A DNA stretch of 7,233 nucleotides from Chthonomonadaceae bacterium (GCA_025355115.1 JANXLO010000773.1:1-7233); one strand, 5' to 3'. Counted from the first letter of the stretch, positions 1-7,212 are shown. Made by a program: numbers and translations. Notes: generated by a model not told the origin, from the letters alone.

Positions 1-3000
1 AGCGCAGTGCGCGCGCGCGCCGAGTGGCCGAACTTGCTCCCATCGTCAGGCCGATATCACTCGCATGCTGGTAGGGCATCGCGAAGGCCGGGTCGTACTG
101 GTAGCGCAGGCCTCGCGTGATTTTCTCGGTCTGTTCCTGCGTGGTGCGGAAATCCTTCGACTTATCCTCTGCCGGGCTATAGGTGGCGATGGCGTTGGAG
201 GCGTCATGGACAGACAGATGATCGTTCGGGACAAGCGCCGAACTCGAGCCGTACTGCGTGGTGATGTAGCCCCACTTCGAAAGCCATGCCGCCTGATCGC
301 CCATCGAGGCGGTGTAGTTCTCCGCGATGGATCCGAATATCGTCAGTCGAATGTCGGTCGGCTCGTTGTAGAAGGGATAGATATCCTTCGCAAACTTGTC
401 CGCCGCACTGTCGAGGATTTGCCCGCTGCTTCCAATGCTATAGGCCGTCCTGGATCCCGTTCTCGCGTAGTTGAGTCGCGTGTCGTTAGGATCCTGGTTG
501 ATCGAATATCCCGGTATCACGAAGAAGGACTTCTCCTGAGCGTACATCGCGGCCTCGATCCGGATGTCCAGCGGAGCCACGAAGGCGCCCGCAAAGAGAT
601 AGTCGGTGGTGCCGCTCGCTCCCAGCAGACTGGAGGCGTTCTGATCTTTCTGGAACCTGAGGAGGTTGTTCACGCCGGGTGTGCGCAGAAGCGTGTTGAA
701 CAGGCCGGATGTCGTATCGTAGTAGGGAACTGTCCCAGCAGGGTCGCGCAGCAGAAATCCGCGCATGTCGGCATAGGGCGTGACCTCGCTGGCTACCGGA
801 ACGGGAAAGCCGCCCACGAACCGGACGCCCAGCGCATAGGTCTCTCCCGGCAGCATGGGACTCTGATTGAACTGAAATAGTGAGCTGCCGTTCACATTTT
901 TGACGGGATTGATGAAAAGGTTCATCGCTGACGGGCCAGGGGCCAGGGCACGATGCCGGGTCATCAGGAATACAGAGCTGGCATTTCCGCCCGTCTGGTA
1001 AGTGGCAGGATCGACGCCCCAGCTAAAGCTCTGGTCGTAGGTCTGCTGGCTCGTGCCCAGATAGACATCGAAAACGCCGTCCGTGCCGGGATCGGGCGTC
1101 CATGCGCTGGCCTGATTCTCCGGGGTCATGAACATGGTGGTGTTGACGCACACATAGTCCTTGGCCAGAACCGAGCAGGTCGAGCCACGCTCCAGAACAG
1201 GGACACCGCCATTGAGGTAGCCGTCCGCCTTCAGAAGGTTGCCCTCGATATACGCCGTGCCTCCGCTGACGACTGTGACATGGACACGACCAAGATGCGG
1301 GACGGCGGCATTGCCGGGATCCGTGATTGAGCCATAGTCGCCTTTGAGCCGAACATTGCCTTCCGCCATGATGACCAGATTGACGCCGTAGGAGTTCTGA
1401 TCCTTAAACGGGTTGGTATAGTTGGGCGGCAGGTTCGCGGCGGTCTTCGGCTCATCGCCTAGGTGGGGTAAGGCGGGAAGGGCGAATGCCGTGCCGTCCG
1501 GGAAGACGTAATTTGCGCGCTCGTCATCGGCGAGCGGGATGTCCACGAACTTGCCGCCGTTCGCGGTGATCGGGGCGCCATCGGGCTTGCGGAAGACGTC
1601 GCCATCGCTGCGCGTCATAAATACATGGGTTCCCCGGAGCTCGATCTGGATGCCCGGCGGGCGATAGTTGGGGCCCTGCCAGTAGGACGACGGGAACGCT
1701 TTCGGGTCGAGCCAGTCGGCGCGGAGCGAGTAGGAGCCGTTGACGCTCTGCGACTCATGCTGCAGGTCCTGCGGGTTGTTGACATATACCCCGCGCCCCC
1801 ATCCGAAGAAGCCGGAGTTGAGATTACCGCTCCAGATGCCCGAGTCTCGGGTCAGCGCACGATAGCGAAGCACGCCGGTGCCGTCCACTTTCGTGTCCAT
1901 GATCATCGGCTCGAGGCGCGGGATATTGCGGTTGAAGCCGATGTTGTCCGGCACGGCGGAGCCGTCGCGGATCAGCCCGAGCAGGGTAGAGAACTGCGTG
2001 CAGGCGCTCGCCTGCACGGCCTGCGCCAGGCTGGGAGCCGTAATGTCCGTGTTGACGAAGACCTGAAGATCCTTGTTGCTGAGATCTATTGCGGAGCCGC
2101 CGCATGCGCCGTTGTTCACTTTGCGAGTCGGAGCCAAATCGAACGCTCCGGACGTCATGATAGTCTCGGCGGGCGCCGGAAACGACAGGCGCGGGCTAAG
2201 ATAGAAATAGGTGTCTCCACCGAACTGCACCGAGCCGTTGGCGCGGATCGGGGCGCCGTAGAGCACTTCGTTGTTGTTCATACCGTCCGACTGGTGCGCG
2301 GCAATCGTTGGATCTCCGATCACAGTCGCGATGTCGTGCAGGCCGTTGTATATGGTCTGTCCATTGACAGAGGCCTCCAGGTGAGGCGTCCCGATAAAGT
2401 TCTCGTAGGCCCTGCGATCCTTGTTCGTGATGAAGAAGAGATAGTCGGTGAGGCCAAGCTGAACATAGGCGACCTGCTCACGGCGAAGCTGAGGCGCAAG
2501 GCTCTCCTTCTGCACGAAGACGGTGGGATCGACGTCGCCCTGCGATATGTCGCCGGGACGTCCGACCGCCTCGATGCGCAGGTACTGGCTGCGCGGATCG
2601 TCGGCGCGGGGCTCGTAGACCACGCGAACCAGTGAGCGTCCGCCGTTGAAGAAGACGCGGGAAAAGCCTTGTGACAGCCATCGAAAGTCGGGATCGGTCA
2701 CGCCCATCGTGTCATTCACATTGGTGAAGGGCGCAGTCGGCTCCGGCCGCCAGTCCGCTCCCTCTTCGCTGTAGGTCAGCTGGTTGGCGCAGTAGTTGAT
2801 GCCCGCTTCGGAAAAAGACTGCGCGTTCAGGGTGTCCTTGCTGCGGGCCGCGTTGGTGAGGTTGCGCGCGATCTGCACGACGAACAGCCCGCCAATGAAC
2901 AGCAGCACGAAGAGAATAGCCAGCGCGATGATGAGCGTCTGCCCTCGCTGAGCGCGATGCCTTCTGGAACTGCGGCTTGATCGCAAGGCACTATTTGAAT

Positions 3001-3013
3001 TTCGAATTATCAT
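1..3013 (-). CDS. Giant PilX/GspK-like minor pilin, 3' end outside window (at least 1004 aa)
   Basis: Codon-by-codon reading from ATG at 3013 down to base 2 shows no stop, giving 1004 residues; the C-terminus is cut off by the window. The leader (residues 1-24) is basic and Ser/Arg-rich, ending RAQRG. One hydrophobic helix follows (about 26-49, TLIIALAILFVLLFIGGLFV), then an SFSEAGINYCANQL segment (66-79) like the 'EAG' stretch after the first helix of PilX and GspK. The position-5 glutamate of classical pilins is replaced by Ile (I29 if cut after G24), as is common in GspK/PilX-type tip subunits. Residues about 545-603 are beta-rich (NLVIMAEGNVRLKG, then GGTAYIEGNLL), a style I associate with DUF4900-type PilX proteins; not verified. 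Cysteines are C75, C304, C338, C613 and C622; the last pair could form a disulfide. PilX proteins are usually under 250 residues. Last gene of the visible operon, 54 bases after its neighbour. Membrane-anchored, pilus-associated role is inferred. Confidence 0.9.
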   Translation of the reverse strand, partial: MIIRNSNSALRSSRSSRRHRAQRGQTLIIALAILFVLLFIGGLFVVQIARNLTNAARSKDTLNAQSFSEAGINYCANQLTYSEEGADWRPEPTAPFTNVNDTMGVTDPDFRWLSQGFSRVFFNGGRSLVRVVYEPRADDPRSQYLRIEAVGRPGDISQGDVDPTVFVQKESLAPQLRREQVAYVQLGLTDYLFFITNKDRRAYENFIGTPHLEASVNGQTIYNGLHDIATVIGDPTIAAHQSDGMNNNEVLYGAPIRANGSVQFGGDTYFYLSPRLSFPAPAETIMTSGAFDLAPTRKVNNGACGGSAIDLSNKDLQVFVNTDITAPSLAQAVQASACTQFSTLLGLIRDGSAVPDNIGFNRNIPRLEPMIMDTKVDGTGVLRYRALTRDSGIWSGNLNSGFFGWGRGVYVNNPQDLQHESQSVNGSYSLRADWLDPKAFPSSYWQGPNYRPPGIQIELRGTHVFMTRSDGDVFRKPDGAPITANGGKFVDIPLADDERANYVFPDGTAFALPALPHLGDEPKTAANLPPNYTNPFKDQNSYGVNLVIMAEGNVRLKGDYGSITDPGNAAVPHLGRVHVTVVSGGTAYIEGNLLKADGYLNGGVPVLERGSTCSVLAKDYVCVNTTMFMTPENQASAWTPDPGTDGVFDVYLGTSQQTYDQSFSWGVDPATYQTGGNASSVFLMTRHRALAPGPSAMNLFINPVKNVNGSSLFQFNQSPMLPGETYALGVRFVGGFPVPVASEVTPYADMRGFLLRDPAGTVPYYDTTSGLFNTLLRTPGVNNLLRFQKDQNASSLLGASGTTDYLFAGAFVAPLDIRIEAAMYAQEKSFFVIPGYSINQDPNDTRLNYARTGSRTAYSIGSSGQILDSAADKFAKDIYPFYNEPTDIRLTIFGSIAENYTASMGDQAAWLSKWGYITTQYGSSSALVPNDHLSVHDASNAIATYSPAEDKSKDFRTTQEQTEKITRGLRYQYDPAFAMPYQHASDIGLTMGASSATRRARALR
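1997..2018. repeat. Perfect 10-bp inverted repeat inside the PilX-like gene
   Basis: CGTGCAGGCG and CGCCTGCACG are separated by two bases (CT on the plus strand). The repeat encodes part of a QAVQASACT segment near C338. It would fold as a tight hairpin in the transcript. It may simply follow from Ala/Gln-rich GC-rich coding sequence. Confidence 0.5.
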
Positions 3014-3022
3014 AGCGTGGTG

Positions 3023-3027
3023 CTCCC
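3023..3027 (-). promoter_or_regulatory. Ribosome binding site of the PilX-like gene
   Basis: The minus strand reads GGGAG nine bases before the ATG at 3013. No other in-frame start with a purine-rich site lies between the preceding stop codon and this ATG, so it fixes the start. It lies only about eight bases downstream of the intergenic hairpin, so hairpin folding could affect ribosome loading. Confidence 0.6.
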
Positions 3028-3035
3028 GAACCGGT

Positions 3036-3060
3036 CGCCGGATGCATTCTGCATCCGGCG
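3036..3060 (-). repeat. Perfect 11-bp inverted repeat (intercistronic hairpin)
   Basis: On the minus strand CGCCGGATGCA and TGCATCCGGCG flank a GAA loop: 11 perfect pairs, mostly G-C at the base. It sits in the 54-base gap between the PilW-like and PilX-like genes, starting seven bases after the TAG stop. A weaker CTAG/CTAG pair (3061-3071) overlaps that stop codon. There is no run of T after either arm, so it is a poor intrinsic terminator. An RNA-stability, processing or partial-attenuation role that lowers expression of the last gene is plausible but inferred. A protein-binding palindrome cannot be excluded. Confidence 0.75.
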
Positions 3061-3067
3061 CTAGGAA

Positions 3068-5257
3068 CTAGTGCTGCAGGTTACGGACTTTGATTTTGTC
3101 GGACAGCGAGACTATCTGCGGGCGGCCCGAGCGGATGTCGTAGAGGCGAACCTCCAGCGAAACGTTCATCAGATCCCGGGTCATGTAGTCGACTTTGACT
3201 ACATCGTTCGGGCGCAGCAAAGTGAATGAGTAGAAGACTTCGACGTTGTCAGCAGGAAGGTTTGTATTCCCGGTGGTGAAGTCCACCATCTGCGTCGGGA
3301 GCACAGTCGATTTGAATAGACCGCCAGCGGGATTGTCCTGAACCGCCGGGTTGGGATCGGGGCCCTGCTGAAACTCGATGAATCCCAGGAACTGCGACGG
3401 GTCGTTGCCTACGATGTTGCTGTTGTTCTCATAGTTGATTCGGTATTCGTTCGGGCCGACGGCGCTGGCGCTCGAGGAGACGCGAGTATAGCGAATGCGA
3501 TGTCCATAGTGCACACCTGGGTGCTGATCAGGGCCGAAGACCTGCTCTGTGCCCGGCACGATATGCACATCCGGGTACCACTTGATGCTCGGGCTGAGCG
3601 GCGACACCGATGTCGCTGGATTCATGGGGCCTGTAAGCGGCCCGCGCAGGTCGATGAATCGGCGGGAGTGCGACGGATCCGAATTATTGACTGCGGTCGG
3701 ATCGTAGCGCTGCGGCGCAGGGGCATACGGTGGAACTGACCCCGGGCCAGCGTTGGTCAGCACAGACGACGGGAACGCGAAGTTGACCACTCCCTTGTCC
3801 ACATTGATCGTGAAGGCGAATTCTGCATTGGGATTCTTGAAGGCCCCAGTCATGGGATCGCTCTGCGGTCCAACGTCCGTCAAGCCAGCTGCTATCGGGT
3901 CGGGCGGAGTCGCGCCCTGAGCAAGCCCGGTCACATGGAAGATGCGAGTATCTCCACTGTAGCCCCCTATGGCCTCGTAGTATTCGAGCGGGTTTTGATT
4001 GACGGGATCGCCACCGCCCGGCCTGCGATAGACGGTGACGCGGTAGGGCCGAGTCCAGTGCGCGTACTGCGTGGCGTAGGTGGGCGAAAGGGCGCTGGGC
4101 GTCTCGTTTCCGCTGTTATCGAGGCTCGTCGGCACTCCCGGGTCATTCTGCACATACGAGGGCTTGAAGGTCGCCAGCGTTCGCGCGTTCGGCCTGCCCG
4201 CGTTGGCGGGCTGCCCCGTCACATCATAGTAGATGATCTGGTTGGTGTCGGCGGCACGGTCAAGGGCGACCATATCCACTTTGTCGGTGGGCATCTGCGA
4301 GACGGCAAGCGCGCGCCAGTTCTCCCAGATTTCACACACGCCATCATTGTTCAGATCGACCCACCCTTTGACGGCCCATTTCTTGCTGCCTGCCGCGTTT
4401 CCGCCCGCAGGCGAGTTGTCGTAAAAAAAGTTCGGGTCGTGCAGGCGAAGTCCATCGCCGAGATTATTGGTGACATTGCCGCTGGCATCGACGGTATGGA
4501 ACAGCCCGAGGTTAGGAACATAAGCCGTGCTCGGCGTTGGGTTGACGACATTCGGGTCCTGAATGTAGGCGGTGACCTCTGCGCGGTAGAGCGTGTACCG
4601 ATTGTTGAACGTGGCGGTCTTGTCCTCAAACTGATTGACGTAGGGCACGACCGGCAAACCAGAGGCGTTATCGACCGCGTTGTTTATCAGACCGACGAAC
4701 AGCCGAGTAAGGATGCGTCCCGGCGCCAGAGGCAGCTGAAATCCGCTCAGGCCGGGCGACAACGACGCGTCGTAGATCGGCTGATTGGTGGTCGGATCGA
4801 GGGGTGTCGCGACCGGATTGCCCATGGCATCGTAGGTGTAAGGGCTCTGGTCGAGCTGACGCGCTGGCGAGACCGCTTCGAGCATAGCGAACGAGACAGG
4901 CTTCACGTACTGCACACCGGCGCTGTCCAAGAGCCAGAGGTTGATCTCGGCGCCAGGCACTGTCTGACCCATCGCGTTGACCTGCGTGGTGATGGCGTTG
5001 TCGTAGACGAAGCTCGCGTTGGCAAGGGTGTTGGTGGTGCTGCGAAGCACGTCCCTGGCTGTCGACTGACTCTGAATCTGCGTGTCTGCTTTCGCGGTCA
5101 GCGCGTAACTGTTGATGAGCGGCAGAAAGATGACCGTCAACAGAATGCTCGTCAGCGCGATGACCACCAGCAGCTCTATAAGGGTGAACCCGGCGCGCTT
5201 CGTTGAACGATGCGCGGACGCAGCACGCCCATTGATTTTAGTTGTTGTCGCTCTCAT
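3068..5257 (-). CDS. Large type IV prepilin-like protein, PilW/GspJ-like position (729 aa)
   Basis: A complete reading frame from ATG to TAG. A basic leader ends KRAG and is followed by FTLIELLVVIALTSILL. This is a class III (type IV prepilin) signal with predicted cleavage between G23 and F24 and the conserved glutamate at E28 (mature position 5). The hydrophobic helix spans about 24-48, then an amphipathic Gln/Thr/Ser segment (QIQSQSTARDVLRSTTNTLA) continues the long pilin helix. The rest (about 85-729) is an extracytoplasmic region rich in Asn, Pro, Gly, Tyr. It has an EF-hand-like loop DLNNDGVCEIWE (301-312), a Pro-rich stretch (about 504-570) and a beta-rich C-terminus ending KIKVRNLQH. 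There is a single cysteine, C308, inside the loop. Minor pilins of this class are normally 150-300 residues, so this is exceptionally large. Second gene of the operon; its position between PilV-like and PilX-like genes argues for a PilW/GspJ-type tip subunit. An alternative is a secreted adhesin displayed by a pilin anchor. Confidence 0.95.
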   Translation of the reverse strand: MRATTTKINGRAASAHRSTKRAGFTLIELLVVIALTSILLTVIFLPLINSYALTAKADTQIQSQSTARDVLRSTTNTLANASFVYDNAITTQVNAMGQTVPGAEINLWLLDSAGVQYVKPVSFAMLEAVSPARQLDQSPYTYDAMGNPVATPLDPTTNQPIYDASLSPGLSGFQLPLAPGRILTRLFVGLINNAVDNASGLPVVPYVNQFEDKTATFNNRYTLYRAEVTAYIQDPNVVNPTPSTAYVPNLGLFHTVDASGNVTNNLGDGLRLHDPNFFYDNSPAGGNAAGSKKWAVKGWVDLNNDGVCEIWENWRALAVSQMPTDKVDMVALDRAADTNQIIYYDVTGQPANAGRPNARTLATFKPSYVQNDPGVPTSLDNSGNETPSALSPTYATQYAHWTRPYRVTVYRRPGGGDPVNQNPLEYYEAIGGYSGDTRIFHVTGLAQGATPPDPIAAGLTDVGPQSDPMTGAFKNPNAEFAFTINVDKGVVNFAFPSSVLTNAGPGSVPPYAPAPQRYDPTAVNNSDPSHSRRFIDLRGPLTGPMNPATSVSPLSPSIKWYPDVHIVPGTEQVFGPDQHPGVHYGHRIRYTRVSSSASAVGPNEYRINYENNSNIVGNDPSQFLGFIEFQQGPDPNPAVQDNPAGGLFKSTVLPTQMVDFTTGNTNLPADNVEVFYSFTLLRPNDVVKVDYMTRDLMNVSLEVRLYDIRSGRPQIVSLSDKIKVRNLQH
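4322..4357 (-). other. EF-hand-like calcium-binding loop in the PilW-like protein
   Basis: Encodes DLNNDGVCEIWE (residues 301-312). Asp at loop position 1, Asn at 3, Asp at 5, Gly at 6 and Glu at 12 match the EF-hand/dockerin-type ligand pattern. It is preceded by KKWAVKGWV, so it sits in a beta-like context and has no clear flanking EF helices. Calcium binding is an inference from the ligand pattern. Ca loops are known in other pilus tip proteins such as PilY1. Confidence 0.5.
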
Positions 5258-5267
5258 GGCTTGTTTG

Positions 5268-5271
5268 CCTC
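5268..5271 (-). promoter_or_regulatory. Ribosome binding site of the PilW-like gene
   Basis: The minus strand reads ACGAGG, with GAGG ten bases before the ATG at 5257, inside the 32-base gap after the preceding TAA. It supports this ATG as the start and translation as a separate cistron of the same message. Confidence 0.5.
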
Positions 5272-5289
5272 GTAGTCGTTCTGTAAAAC

Positions 5290-7191
5290 TTACTTAAGCG
5301 GCGTGTCGGCGAGAATGGTGTCGTTGTCCAGCTTGCGCCATCGGGAACCAGCCCGCCAGACAACTCGCGACTTCACGGAGAGGCCCTGCACATTCTGAAC
5401 CGGCAGGCCCGACTGCGTGGCGGAGAAGCCAGTGAAGCCAGAATGCTTAGTTTTCGTGTCGATGAAAGGCAGATTAAAGGTGTCGTACAGGTTGGGATCA
5501 CCGATGATCTGATACGACTCGTTGCTGATGGGCGTGTTGCCATTGGACAGATCGTAGTACTGGCCCAGCATCACCGTCTTGCCCCCGTCGCACTTCGCGA
5601 AGTAGATGCGCGTCGGGAAAGGGGATCCGGCGGGCGCGACGAGATAGTGCCGGTAGTCCACGTCCGCGGCGATTGTGCCGGGCAGATAGTGCGTGGTGGC
5701 CTTCTGAACCTGCATTCCCCAGTCCTTCGAGGCGCGATAGAGGCAGCGCAGGTTGGCAGACTGCAGCCCATTGGCTTCCACGTAGGCTTTGTTGAGCGTA
5801 ACGGTTCCGCTGGTTGGATCGTATGGCAGTGGGTTCTGCGGCCCCACTCCAAGCGCGCCAATGCCGTTCTTGTTCGTCCAGGTGCCTTCCACTATCCCGG
5901 TGGTCGTATTGACGACGATGAGATCGGGCGTGTTGACCGAGTTGTCGCGGAAGATGCCGTTGTACGGGTTTAGCTTCGGGTCAAAATTGTTGTAGGTGGC
6001 CTGGTTGTCCAGAATGTCACCGTTCGCGAGCAGGCGGTTGAGCGTAAGACGGAAAGTGTAGGGAACTCCGCCCGGCACAACGCGGTCATCGCGAATGATA
6101 TGGTTGTCGAAGATCGTGTAGTCTACTCGTGCGGTCAGCGGCCTGCTGCCCCGCGAATTCAGGGCGATCTGATCGTAGCCGCTCGGGTTGAAGAGCAGGG
6201 CGCCCACATTGGCGTTGGACGACTGCTGGCTGCTGTACCAGGCGTACTCGTAAGGATCGTTGCTGAATGCGGGCGAGCCGCCGCCTTCCACCGGAGTGGA
6301 AGATACGAGCACGTACTTGCGACTGACGTCGTCGCTGTTGAATTTGAACTGGAACAGATCCCCCGGTATTACATTGTTGGTTAAGTCGAAGACCGGCTGC
6401 CAGATTGGCTGTGCGGCGGGATTCGTCACGTCCGGCACGACAATGGTGCTGACGACATGCTTGATGGTTACAGGCGACGCGTTCGTGTAGTAGTCATACT
6501 CGAAGACGAATTTGCGGCTGGCTGTTCCCATGCGCGGGAAGAAGGAGATCAGGCCCTTCGCATAGTCGACTGCGTACTCGGCGTCGCTGCGGAGATAGGC
6601 GGTTCCGGTCGGATTGTTCAGGCCCGCTGTGGAGCTCTGCTCAGTGCGCTCCATCGGGGTGCCGCGAACCACCAGGCTGTCCACGGGCGCGCCGCCTGCT
6701 CCTGTGGAGAAGACATTGAAGACCGGGCCGTACTGGAGCATGTACACCGCGCCCTTGCCTGTCCCCGAATTGGAGTTGGGGATGGGGATGCGGAACGTCT
6801 CGCCCAGCACACGGGTAAATCGGTTGACATTGGAGGCGTAGTAAGGATCTCTGCCCATGAGCGGGCCATCGCCTACATTGAAGTCACGAAGATCGTCGGG
6901 CGTGGTGTCCGAGACGACAGTCGAGCCGTCCGGGCTGAGGTTCACAATGCTTTCGGGTGGGGCAAGCATGTTGCGCTCAGCGTCGAGTTGCTGCTGTGAG
7001 AGGGCCTGCCCGAGCGTCAGATCAGAGGTGCGCCCAATAATCAGGAAGCCGGGGGGGAAAAGCCGAACGATGGCGAGGATTCCGATCAGCAGAACCACGA
7101 GCACCACCAGTATTTCGATGAGCGAGAAGCCCGCCGCACCGCCGATGCGCGCGCCGCGACCGCGGCTCCGTGTGTAGTTTCCTCTCATCAT
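5290..7191 (-). CDS. Large type IV prepilin-like protein, PilV/GspI-like (about 633 aa)
   Basis: First visible gene of the operon. A basic leader (RSRGRGARIGGAAG) precedes FSLIEILVVLVVLLIGILA, a class III prepilin signal: cut between G21 and F22, glutamate at E26 (mature position 5), hydrophobic helix about 22-44. An LFPPGF turn and a Gln-rich helix (LTLGQALSQQQLDAERNML) follow. The soluble region (about 80-633) is rich in Asn, Tyr, Pro and beta-type sequence. It includes YAVDYAKGLISFFP (206-219) and only two mature cysteines, C483 and C534, which could pair. The LVVLVVLLIGILA helix resembles PilV/GspI, but those are normally 120-200 residues. Start choice: the ATG at 7191 has GGGAGAGAGG upstream and gives a usual 21-residue leader. 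An adjacent ATG at 7188 and an in-frame ATG at 7230 (646 aa, 34-residue leader) are alternatives; the frame stays open to the window edge, so the true upstream limit is not visible. Probable inner-membrane pseudopilin or minor pilin displayed at a pilus tip. Confidence 0.93.
   Translation of the reverse strand: MMRGNYTRSRGRGARIGGAAGFSLIEILVVLVVLLIGILAIVRLFPPGFLIIGRTSDLTLGQALSQQQLDAERNMLAPPESIVNLSPDGSTVVSDTTPDDLRDFNVGDGPLMGRDPYYASNVNRFTRVLGETFRIPIPNSNSGTGKGAVYMLQYGPVFNVFSTGAGGAPVDSLVVRGTPMERTEQSSTAGLNNPTGTAYLRSDAEYAVDYAKGLISFFPRMGTASRKFVFEYDYYTNASPVTIKHVVSTIVVPDVTNPAAQPIWQPVFDLTNNVIPGDLFQFKFNSDDVSRKYVLVSSTPVEGGGSPAFSNDPYEYAWYSSQQSSNANVGALLFNPSGYDQIALNSRGSRPLTARVDYTIFDNHIIRDDRVVPGGVPYTFRLTLNRLLANGDILDNQATYNNFDPKLNPYNGIFRDNSVNTPDLIVVNTTTGIVEGTWTNKNGIGALGVGPQNPLPYDPTSGTVTLNKAYVEANGLQSANLRCLYRASKDWGMQVQKATTHYLPGTIAADVDYRHYLVAPAGSPFPTRIYFAKCDGGKTVMLGQYYDLSNGNTPISNESYQIIGDPNLYDTFNLPFIDTKTKHSGFTGFSATQSGLPVQNVQGLSVKSRVVWRAGSRWRKLDNDTILADTPLK
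7051..7061 (-). repeat. T4C7 homopolymer tract inside the PilV-like gene
   Basis: The minus strand reads TTTTCCCCCCC across codons for Leu-Phe-Pro-Pro at the end of the first hydrophobic helix (residues about 44-47). In frame it also contains T TTC CCC, which fits the X XXY YYZ pattern of -1 slippery sites. Reading in the -1 frame continues as PRLPDYWAHL and stops at 7024-7022, so gain of one C or a -1 slip would truncate the protein just after its membrane helix. No functional claim is made beyond this arithmetic. Confidence 0.55.
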
Positions 7192-7202
7192 ATCCGTTCC
7201 GA

Positions 7203-7212
7203 CCTCTCTCCC
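7203..7212 (-). promoter_or_regulatory. Probable ribosome binding site deciding the PilV-like start
   Basis: The minus strand reads GGGAGAGAGG, ending 11 bases before the ATG at 7191. The spacing is slightly long, but this is the only strong purine site near the gene start. It lies inside the longer reading frame that begins at 7230, which is why the shorter start is preferred. Confidence 0.45.

Noticed and set aside
9..20. Alternating GC run (six repeats) at the window edge as a Z-DNA or regulatory element
   Set aside because: It lies within the open frame of the PilX-like gene and encodes an Ala/Arg-rich stretch (ATRRARALR). It is short and may reflect the real C-terminal tail or an assembly edge.
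65..880. 271-residue plus-strand reading frame opposite the PilX-like gene
   Set aside because: It lies in exact codon register with the minus-strand gene. Such frames stay open because TTA, CTA and TCA codons are scarce in the real gene. The product is Arg/Val/Gly-rich with no domain and no ribosome site.
913..950. Tandem ggccagg direct repeat
   Set aside because: Only two short copies within coding sequence for an ALAPGPS stretch; too short to be a functional repeat.
1625..2635. 336-residue plus-strand reading frame opposite the PilX-like gene
   Set aside because: Same codon-register antisense effect. The sense strand encodes a coherent protein with a leader, helix and beta motifs, whereas this one has no recognisable feature.
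3036..3060. Intrinsic terminator ending the operon after the PilW-like gene
   Set aside because: The stem is strong but no T-tract follows in either direction, and the next gene is co-oriented, close and has its own ribosome site. A regulatory or processing hairpin fits better.
3935..5206. 423-residue plus-strand reading frame opposite the PilW-like gene
   Set aside because: In codon register with the sense gene, Arg/Val-rich low-information sequence, and it overlaps a gene with a clear prepilin signal.
6457..6999. 180-residue plus-strand frame opposite the PilV-like gene, and the smaller frames around it
   Set aside because: Antisense shadow of a well supported gene, with no start signal and no domain.
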